Of a DNA stretch of 8,142 bases, positions 1-5,203 are shown piece by piece. Numbering within the stretch: the stretch's first letter is position 1; each line of letters starts with the position of its first letter. The stretch is from Candidatus Omnitrophota bacterium. GTDB lineage: Bacteria > Omnitrophota > Gorgyraeia > 1-14-0-20-64-10 > JACQQZ01. The translations under genes were made by a program, and so were the position numbers. The notes beneath the pieces were generated by a model that did no database searches, was not told the DNA's origin, and saw only the letters and a list, made by a program, of their open reading frames with translations. The stretch lies in assembly GCA_016206635.1 (NCBI GenBank), contig JACQRF010000192.1:1-8142 (forward strand), written 5' to 3'.

Positions 1-177
1 ACCCTCCGCGACCAGGTCGTCCACCCGACCATCAACTACACGACCCCGGACCCCGAGTGCGACCTGGACTACGTGCCCCACCAGGCGCGCCAAGCCCGGG
101 TGACGGTCGTCATGTCCAACTCGCTGGGCTTCGGCGGCCACAACGTCACCCTCGTCCTGCGGAAATTCGAGGGGTAG
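1..177 (+). CDS. fabF: 3-oxoacyl-ACP synthase II, C-terminal end (partial)
   Basis: Only the last 58 codons are present; the gene starts before the window. FabF condenses malonyl-ACP with a growing acyl-ACP in the cytoplasm (fatty-acid elongation). The fragment reads HPTINYTTPDPECDLDYVP and then SNSLGFGGHN, both typical of the FabF/FabB thiolase-fold C-terminus. The GFGG segment carries the Phe that gates the acyl pocket in this family; Leu stands just before it where Phe is common. The catalytic Cys and the two catalytic His lie upstream and cannot be checked. The stop is TAG at 175. fabI follows 64 bases later on the same strand, with no convincing promoter between, so a shared fatty-acid operon is likely. 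FabB or another KAS-type condensing enzyme cannot be fully excluded from so short a piece, but the sequence looks FabF-like. Confidence 0.88.
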   Translation, partial: TLRDQVVHPTINYTTPDPECDLDYVPHQARQARVTVVMSNSLGFGGHNVTLVLRKFEG

Positions 178-184
178 GGCTCAC

Positions 185-219
185 GGGGTCTGACCCCTCG
201 TGTTCAGGGGTCAGACCCC
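185..219. repeat. Perfect hairpin built of two GGGGTC(T/A)GACCCC palindromes
   Basis: GGGGTCTGACCCC at 185-197 is the exact reverse complement of GGGGTCAGACCCC at 207-219. Each is itself a palindrome around one central base. Together they form a 13-bp stem, extended by one T-A pair (198/206), with a 7-base loop. It fills the fabF-fabI gap and ends 11 bases before the fabI Shine-Dalgarno. The same 13-mers occur at 5732-5769. This looks like a dispersed REP/MITE-like repeat (inference). No T-tract follows, so it is not a canonical terminator. Confidence 0.85.
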
Positions 220-230
220 TTCAGGGGTTG

Positions 231-237
231 AAGGAGG
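231..237 (+). promoter_or_regulatory. Shine-Dalgarno site that fixes the fabI start
   Basis: AAGGAGG lies 4 bases before the ATG at 242. A reading frame is open further upstream from a GTG at 200, but that would translate through the hairpin repeat, has no ribosome site, and adds 14 residues that FabI proteins lack. Confidence 0.85.
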
Positions 238-241
238 TTTC

Positions 242-1033
242 ATGCTCCTCGCTGGCAAGAAAGGATTGATCGTCGGGGTTGCGAACAAGCGCAGCATCGC
301 GTGGGGCATCGCCCAGGCGGCTGCCCGCGAGGGGGCCACCCTCGCCTACACCTATCAAGGGGAGCGGCTGAAGGCCAACGTCGAGGAGTTGGCGAAGACC
401 CTCGACCCGACCGCCCCATTGTATGACTGCGATGTCACGAACGATGCCCAGCTCGACGCCGTGTTCCAGGGGATCCAGTCGTCCTGGGGCGCGCTGGATT
501 TCCTCGTGCATGCCGTGGCCTTCGCCAAGCGGGAGGAGCTGGAAGGGGAGTTTGTCGGGACCTCGCGGGATGGGTATGCGCTCGCGCTCGACGTCTCCAG
601 CTACAGCCTGACGGCGCTGGCCCGCCGCGCCGTCCCGTTGATGACCATCCCACGGGGACTCCCTCCGGTCGCCGGCGGCAGCGTGGTCGCCCTCACCTAC
701 TACGGGGCGGAGAAGGTGATCCCGCGCTACAACGTCATGGGCGTGGCCAAGGCGGCGCTCGAGGCCTCCGTCCGCTACCTCGCCTACGATCTCGGCCCCA
801 AGCACATCCGCGTCAACGCCCTCTCCTCGGGGCCGGTGCAGACCCTGGCCGCCCGCGGCATCAGCGGCTTCAGCGACATGATGAAACACGTCGAGTCACG
901 CGCCCCGCTGCGCCGCAACGTGACCCTCGAGGACGTCGCCCACGCGGCCGTCTTCCTGCTTTCTCCCCTCGCCGCCGGCATCACCGGCGAAACCCTCCAC
1001 GTGGATTGCGGCTATCACATTATCGGGATGTGA
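242..1033 (+). CDS. fabI: Enoyl-[acyl-carrier-protein] reductase (NADH), FabI type
   Basis: 263 residues, the usual FabI length (E. coli 262). It reduces the trans-2-enoyl-ACP double bond in the last step of each fatty-acid elongation cycle, in the cytoplasm as a soluble tetramer. It is a short-chain dehydrogenase fold: the nucleotide loop GVANKRSIAWG is at residues 12-22 and the CDV motif is at 63-65. The FabI-type active site LTYYGAEKVIPRYNVMGVAK (151-170) gives Tyr153, Tyr163 and Lys170, equivalent to E. coli Tyr146, Tyr156 and Lys163. Residue 93, the position of E. coli Gly93 in the triclosan site, is Ala, as in S. aureus FabI. Residues about 136-143 (IPRGLPPV) form a short insertion before the GGS strand; in S. 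aureus the same place reads LMPEGGS. The C-terminus HVDCGYHIIGM is normal. The start at ATG 242 is supported by AAGGAGG. It is probably cotranscribed with fabF and ends at the terminator at 1048. Confidence 0.96.
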   Translation: MLLAGKKGLIVGVANKRSIAWGIAQAAAREGATLAYTYQGERLKANVEELAKTLDPTAPLYDCDVTNDAQLDAVFQGIQSSWGALDFLVHAVAFAKREELEGEFVGTSRDGYALALDVSSYSLTALARRAVPLMTIPRGLPPVAGGSVVALTYYGAEKVIPRYNVMGVAKAALEASVRYLAYDLGPKHIRVNALSSGPVQTLAARGISGFSDMMKHVESRAPLRRNVTLEDVAHAAVFLLSPLAAGITGETLHVDCGYHIIGM

Positions 1034-1047
1034 TTCAAGCGTGTAGA

Positions 1048-1077
1048 AAAAGGGCCGCTTATATAAGCGGCCCTTTT
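1048..1077. terminator. Palindromic intrinsic terminator after fabI
   Basis: A perfect 30-base palindrome: four A, then GGGCCGCTTAT, its complement ATAAGCGGCCC, then four T. It begins 14 bases after the fabI stop. GC-rich stem, AT-rich tip and T run on both strands make it a likely bidirectional rho-independent terminator, although the T-tract is short. It insulates fabI from smc. Confidence 0.88.
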
Positions 1078-1085
1078 CTCCCACG

Positions 1086-1101
1086 GGCCGCCGCGGCGGC
1101 C
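1086..1101. repeat. 16-base GC-only palindrome
   Basis: GGCCGCCGCGGCGGCC is a perfect palindrome of pure G/C just after the fabI terminator, within a G/C-only run (1085-1111). There is no T-tract. It could back up termination or be a compositional accident; no function is claimed. Confidence 0.45.
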
Positions 1102-1130
1102 GCGCCGCCCGTCATCGCCCGCTGGCGATA

Positions 1131-1158
1131 TTGACATGGCGCCCGAGCGTGCTATCAT
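1131..1158 (+). promoter_or_regulatory. Sigma70-type promoter of smc
   Basis: TTGACA (1131-1136, consensus -35), a 16-base spacer, and TATCAT (1153-1158, -10). A start near 1165 would give a leader of about 20 bases containing the AAGGAG site. It lies after the fabI terminator, so smc appears to be its own transcription unit. Confidence 0.75.
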
Positions 1159-1189
1159 GCGAGCGATTCCCGACAAGGAGTCGCATGAT
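1154..1189. repeat. 9-bp inverted repeat linking the -10 box and the smc start codons
   Basis: ATCATGCGA (1154-1162) and TCGCATGAT (1181-1189) are exact reverse complements separated by 18 bases. The left arm overlaps the -10 hexamer; the right arm contains the tandem ATGATG starts. The spacer holds the Shine-Dalgarno. If transcription starts near 1165 the left arm is not in the mRNA, so a DNA-level operator is more plausible than an RNA hairpin. Function is inferred only. Confidence 0.55.
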
Positions 1190-4100
1190 GTTTAAATCGC
1201 TGGAACTCTCCGGGTTCAAGTCCTTTGCCGAGAAGACGACCCTCGTCTTCGAGCCCGGCGTCACCGCCATCGTCGGTCCAAATGGCAGCGGTAAATCGAA
1301 TATAGCAGATTCCATCAAGTGGGTGCTCGGCGAGCAATCGGCCCGCGAGCTGCGCGGCGGCCACATGGAAGACCTCATTTTCAACGGCACCGATGGCCGC
1401 CCCCCGCTCAACGCCGCCGAAGTCTCCCTCACGTTTGACAATGCCGCCAAGCGGCTGCCGACGGAGTATGCCGAGGTGATGATCACCCGCCGCCTCTACC
1501 GCTCCGGCGAGAGCGAATACCTCCTCAACAAAACGCCCGTCCGCTTGAAAGACATCACCGAGCTGCTGATGGGTACCGGCATCGGCACCTCCGCCTATTC
1601 CCTCTTCGAGCAGGGCAAGATGGATCAGCTCATCCAAGCCCGGCCGGAGGAGCGCCGCGCCATTTTTGAGGAGGCCGCCGGCATCACCAAATTCAAGACC
1701 CAGAAGCGCGAGGCCCTGCGCAAGCTGGAGCAGACCGAGGCCAACCTCCTGCGGTTGGCCGATGTCATCGGCGAGGTCCGCCGCCAGCTCCAGGCGTTGG
1801 AGCGCCAAGTCCGCAAGGCCCAACTGTACCGCGATCAATGGGAGCGACTGAAGACACTCGAGGCGCTGCTGGCCCGGCGCGACTCGCGCCGCCTGCAGGA
1901 CCAACGACAGTCGCTCGAGCAGGCGCAGGCCGGCCTCCGGGCCGAGGAGTCGCAGCGCCAGCAGGCGGCGCGCGAGGCGGAGTCGGCGCTGGAGCGCCGC
2001 CGCGACGCGCTCGAAGCCGTGGATCGCCGCCACGCCGAGGCGCAGGCCCAGGCGTTGGCCGTCGCCCACGCCGTCGAGATGGCCCGCCGGCAAATCCAGA
2101 CGCATCAGGAGCGCCTCGTCGAGGACGCCCGGCGCCGGGAGGTGGCGGGGCGGGAGATCGAAACACTCCGCCAGCAGATGACCCAGACCGAGACGCACGT
2201 GGCGGCGCTCCGCCACGCCCTCGAGGCGACGGAGGCCGAGCGCGAGGGATTCCACGCCGCGTTGGCCGCGGCGCAACAACAGATCGCGGAGTGTGAAGAG
2301 GCGATCCGCCGCGCCCAGGCGACCCTCCAGGCGCGTCGCGGCGCCGTGGTCGAGGCGGCCGCGCGCGCCGCCCGCCTGCGCAACGAGTTGTTGAAGACCT
2401 CCACGCACGGTCATGCGGCGCACGCCCGCGTCCAGCGCTTGGAGTTGGAAGCAGGCCGTGTCGCCCAGGAACAGGCCGCATTGGCCCCCCAGGCCGCCAC
2501 CCTCGAGCAGACCCTGGCCGAGCGCCACCGGCAGGCCGCGCAAGAGGAGTCCGCTCGACAGTCCCAGCAGGCCGCGTGGGCCCAGGCCCAGGCGCAGGCG
2601 GACGCCTCGGCCCGCGCCATCACCGAGGCCCAGCAGGCGCTGGTCGCGCTCCACTCCCGGCACGAGATCCTGCAAGGGTTGCTGACCTCGCATGGGGGGG
2701 TGTCGCTCGGCGTCAAAGCGCTCCTGGAAGGACTGCAGAAGGAGGCGATCCCGCGCGACGGCGTGCTCGGGCTCCTGGTCGATGCCCTGCGGGTAGAGCC
2801 GGGGTACGAGGCGGCGGTCGAAGCGGCCCTCGGTGATTGGGCGGACGCCCTCGTCGTTGAGCAGTGGGAGACGGCCGCCCGCCTGCTGACCTGTCTCCAG
2901 ACCACGCGGGAGGGTCGCGCCACCCTCTTGCTTCGTGGCGCCTCGCTCCCCTCCGCTGAGGGCGGCGGGCCTCCGAGGCCGGCGGGCCCGTACGAGCCGA
3001 TCCTCACCAAGGTCCATGTGGAGGCCGCGTGGCAGCCGCTCGTGGAGCGGCTACTGGAGCACACGTACATCGCGCCCGATCTCCCCACGGCGCTGGAGTT
3101 CCAGCGCGCGGCCATCGTCCCGGTCCGGTTCGTGACGCGGCAGGGGGAGCGCGTCACCGCGACGAGTCTCACCGGCGGCAGCGCCTGGTCGGCCGATCAA
3201 GTGTTGGTGGGCCGGCCCCAGCGGGTGGTCCAGCTCGCGGCCGAGCTGGCCGCCGCCGCCGAGCGGGTCGAGCGGGCGCAGCAGCAGGCCGCGGCCGCCG
3301 CGGCCCAGGCGCAAGCGATCCAGGCGGCGATCGCGCAGCAGGATCAGCAGGCCCAGACCCAGCGGGAGGCGCTCAGCCAGACCCAGCACCAGCGGGATAC
3401 GGTCCGCCAGGCCCTTCGCAAGCTCGACGAGGAGCGGGCGCTCCTCCAGACGGAGTTGGCCGAGGCCCGCCAGTCGCTGGCCGAGGCGCAGGCGCGGGAT
3501 ACGAGCGCCCGCGACGCCGTGGCCTGCGCCGAGCAGGCGTTGGAAGAGGATCAGCAGGCGATCGCCGCCGCCCAGGCACAGCGTGACGCGGCCGCCCGCG
3601 ACCGCGAGCGCCACGTCACGGCCCAGGCCCAGGCCCAGGCCCAGTTGGCCTCGGTGGACCAGGTCCGCGCCGGGCGCCAGCAGTCGTTGGACCTCCTCAC
3701 CCAGTCCCGCGACGGGATGACCCAGACGCTGGCCGCCCGCGAGCAGGAGTTGGTGGCGCTCGCCGAGCGTGCGCACACCCTGACGTCCGCCTGCGTCGTG
3801 CTGGAGCAAGAGGTGACGGCCCACGCCCAGCGCCGGTCGTCGGACGACCAGACGGTGCAGCAGATCGCCGCCGAACGCGCCACCCTGGCGGCGGCCATCG
3901 CCCAGGAGCAGGCGCAGGGCCACGAGCAGGCCGTGGCGCTCGAGGCCGTCCGCCAGCGGCTCCACGAGCAGGAGATGGCGATCACCCAACTCACCTATCA
4001 GCAGCAGGCCCTCACGGATCGTCTCCGCGAGCGCTACCAACTGGAATTGGACTGGGGCCAGACCCCCTCGGCAACGCCGCCCCCCGAGCCGGACTGGCCG

Positions 4101-4784
4101 GCCATCACCCGAGAGGTTGAGACCCTCCGCCGCAAACTGGAGGGGCTCGGGCCGGTGTCCCTGGCCTCGCTCGACGAGAGCCGCGAGCTGCAGGAGCGCC
4201 TGACCTTCCTGACGAACCAGCAGGCCGATCTCCAGAACGCCAAGGACGATCTGCACCAGGCGATCACCACGATCAACCGGACCACCCGCATCCAATTCAA
4301 GGAGACGTTCCAACACATCCAGCAGGAATTTCAGGTCACGTTCAAGACGCTGTTCGGCGGCGGCGAGGCGCGGCTCGTGCTGCTGGATGAGGAAGACTTG
4401 CTCGAGAGCGGCATCGAGATCATCGCCCGGCCCCCCGGCAAAACGGCGCAGGCGATCTCCCTGCTCTCCGGTGGTGAGAAGGCGCTCACCTCCATCGCCC
4501 TCCTGTTCGCGATTTTCCGGATCAAGCCGAGCCCGTTCTGCGTCCTCGATGAGATTGACGCGCCGCTGGACGAGGCGAACATTGACCGATTCACCCGCGC
4601 GCTGAAGGAGTTCCTCCAGCACTCGCAGTTCATCATCATCACGCACAACAAGAAGACGATCACGATGGCCGACGTGATGTACGGCATCACCATGGAAGAG
4701 CAGGGGATCTCCAAGATCGTCTCCGTGAAGTTCTCCGACCGCGAACCCACCTCCGCCCCCGCCGCTGGTAGTGGGTCAATTTGA
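1188..4784 (+). CDS. smc: Chromosome segregation/condensation ATPase SMC
   Basis: 1198 residues, normal for bacterial condensin SMC, which forms dimers that bind ScpA/ScpB and extrude DNA loops on the nucleoid. The N-terminal head has MFKSLELSGFKSF, Walker A GPNGSGKS (30-37), the arginine segment around R53-R56, and the Q-loop in SLFEQGKMD (Gln142). Two long Ala/Gln/Glu/Arg-rich coiled coils (about 165-498 and 670-985) flank a hinge (about 500-665) ending in LTGGS. The C-terminal head follows LGPV (987-990) with signature LSGGE (1093-1097), Walker B VLDEID (1119-1124, catalytic Glu1122) and the H-loop in IITHNKKT (His1153). All ATPase elements look intact. AAGGAG at 1175-1180 is 7 bases before ATG 1188 and 4 before ATG 1185; I chose 1188, but either start is possible. 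The hinge and GGE-K-A signature distinguish it from Rad50/SbcC. scpA and scpB are not in this window. Confidence 0.97.
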   Translation: MFKSLELSGFKSFAEKTTLVFEPGVTAIVGPNGSGKSNIADSIKWVLGEQSARELRGGHMEDLIFNGTDGRPPLNAAEVSLTFDNAAKRLPTEYAEVMITRRLYRSGESEYLLNKTPVRLKDITELLMGTGIGTSAYSLFEQGKMDQLIQARPEERRAIFEEAAGITKFKTQKREALRKLEQTEANLLRLADVIGEVRRQLQALERQVRKAQLYRDQWERLKTLEALLARRDSRRLQDQRQSLEQAQAGLRAEESQRQQAAREAESALERRRDALEAVDRRHAEAQAQALAVAHAVEMARRQIQTHQERLVEDARRREVAGREIETLRQQMTQTETHVAALRHALEATEAEREGFHAALAAAQQQIAECEEAIRRAQATLQARRGAVVEAAARAARLRNELLKTSTHGHAAHARVQRLELEAGRVAQEQAALAPQAATLEQTLAERHRQAAQEESARQSQQAAWAQAQAQADASARAITEAQQALVALHSRHEILQGLLTSHGGVSLGVKALLEGLQKEAIPRDGVLGLLVDALRVEPGYEAAVEAALGDWADALVVEQWETAARLLTCLQTTREGRATLLLRGASLPSAEGGGPPRPAGPYEPILTKVHVEAAWQPLVERLLEHTYIAPDLPTALEFQRAAIVPVRFVTRQGERVTATSLTGGSAWSADQVLVGRPQRVVQLAAELAAAAERVERAQQQAAAAAAQAQAIQAAIAQQDQQAQTQREALSQTQHQRDTVRQALRKLDEERALLQTELAEARQSLAEAQARDTSARDAVACAEQALEEDQQAIAAAQAQRDAAARDRERHVTAQAQAQAQLASVDQVRAGRQQSLDLLTQSRDGMTQTLAAREQELVALAERAHTLTSACVVLEQEVTAHAQRRSSDDQTVQQIAAERATLAAAIAQEQAQGHEQAVALEAVRQRLHEQEMAITQLTYQQQALTDRLRERYQLELDWGQTPSATPPPEPDWPAITREVETLRRKLEGLGPVSLASLDESRELQERLTFLTNQQADLQNAKDDLHQAITTINRTTRIQFKETFQHIQQEFQVTFKTLFGGGEARLVLLDEEDLLESGIEIIARPPGKTAQAISLLSGGEKALTSIALLFAIFRIKPSPFCVLDEIDAPLDEANIDRFTRALKEFLQHSQFIIITHNKKTITMADVMYGITMEEQGISKIVSVKFSDREPTSAPAAGSGSI
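3621..3644 (+). repeat. Tandem hexamer (GCCCAG)x4 inside smc
   Basis: Four perfect copies of GCCCAG encode alternating Ala-Gln in the second coiled-coil arm. It stays in frame and merely lengthens the coil; such runs are prone to slippage. Confidence 0.8.
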
Positions 4785-4850
4785 CGGGTTTCACCCATAG
4801 ACACCTGCACATCACGCCACACCACCGCACGTCACTGCAAGTCAATTTGA
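4775..4850 (+). repeat. Direct repeat GTCAATTTGA, 66 bases apart, around the smc end
   Basis: GTCAATTTGA occurs at 4775-4784, where it includes the smc stop codon TGA, and again at 4841-4850 in the intergenic region. The first copy extends to the palindrome GTCAATTTGAC. The sequence between is low in G relative to the surroundings and carries a weak GGGT-TTC-ACCC hairpin (4786-4796) but no convincing terminator for smc. Confidence 0.5.
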
Positions 4851-4873
4851 ATATGCTGACGTCCCTTTTTCGG

Positions 4874-4902
4874 TTGCCAATCACCAGCCCGGCCGGTACA
4901 CT
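4874..4902 (+). promoter_or_regulatory. Promoter of the 88-residue protein gene
   Basis: TTGCCA (4874-4879), a 17-base spacer, TACACT (4897-4902). A start near 4909 leaves a leader of about 28 bases with the site GAAGGAG (4922-4928). It lies just after GTCCCTTTTTCGG (4861-4873), which resembles the repeat at 5681. Confidence 0.65.
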
Positions 4903-4936
4903 ACGCTTCCCCGCTCCTACCGAAGGAGCCTGCACG

Positions 4937-5203
4937 ATGACCCGTCAACCGAGTGAACGCACGCGTTTCGAGGTCTTGTTGGAAGCCGTCCGTGCCGACC
5001 AACGCACCCTGGCCGAAGGCCACAGTCTGCTCGATGCCAAGATTGATCGCCTCATCCAGCAAATGAACGAACAATTTGCGATGGCCAATCAACAGCTCGT
5101 AGCCGTTACCCAGTGCATTACCCAGCGTATTGGCGGTGTGGAAACGGCCGTCCTTGATCTGAGCCAGCGCCTGACGGTGCACGAACGAGTGCACCACAAC
5201 TAG
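4937..5203 (+). CDS. Small coiled-coil protein of unknown function
   Basis: 88 residues, beginning MTRQPSERTRFEVLLEAV. ATG 4937 is preceded by GAAGGAG at 4922-4928 (8-base gap) and by its own promoter; the frame is open upstream to smc, but those codons have no ribosome site. The protein is hydrophilic, with no signal peptide or membrane segment. Hydrophobic residues recur at heptad spacing through about 11-80 (for example LLDAKIDRLIQQM), so a mostly helical coiled coil is likely. Small proteins of this style (LLE..R.. then AEGH..L..KIDRL) are familiar as hypothetical proteins next to unrelated genes in environmental bacteria; I do not know a function. It has its own promoter and so need not be tied to smc. 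Its TAG stop at 5201-5203 overlaps the stop of the convergent downstream gene. A cytoplasmic scaffold or partner protein is possible but unproven. Confidence 0.8.
   Translation: MTRQPSERTRFEVLLEAVRADQRTLAEGHSLLDAKIDRLIQQMNEQFAMANQQLVAVTQCITQRIGGVETAVLDLSQRLTVHERVHHN

Noticed and set aside
221..889. 222-residue minus-strand frame over fabI
   Set aside because: Antisense to an unmistakable FabI.
1086..1101. GC palindrome as a second terminator
   Set aside because: There is no T run after it and the G/C-only context makes chance palindromes likely; kept only as a repeat.
1131..1187. Longer SMC start at TTG 1131
   Set aside because: That TTG is part of the -35 box; the extra residues do not resemble SMC, and the AAGGAG site points to 1185/1188.
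1155..3017. 620-residue open frame on the minus strand across smc
   Set aside because: It is antisense to a fully intact SMC; long antisense frames are expected in G/C-rich Ala/Gln/Glu/Arg-rich coiled-coil genes. The protein is a Leu/Gly/Arg-rich shadow with no domain.
3051..4646. 531-residue open frame on the minus strand across the smc C-terminal half
   Set aside because: Same reason: it mirrors the SMC codons, including the Walker B and signature region, and has no start signals.
4781..4936. Longer start (TTG 4781) for the 88-residue protein
   Set aside because: It would overlap the smc stop and read through repeat remnants and the promoter; ATG 4937 has a good ribosome site.
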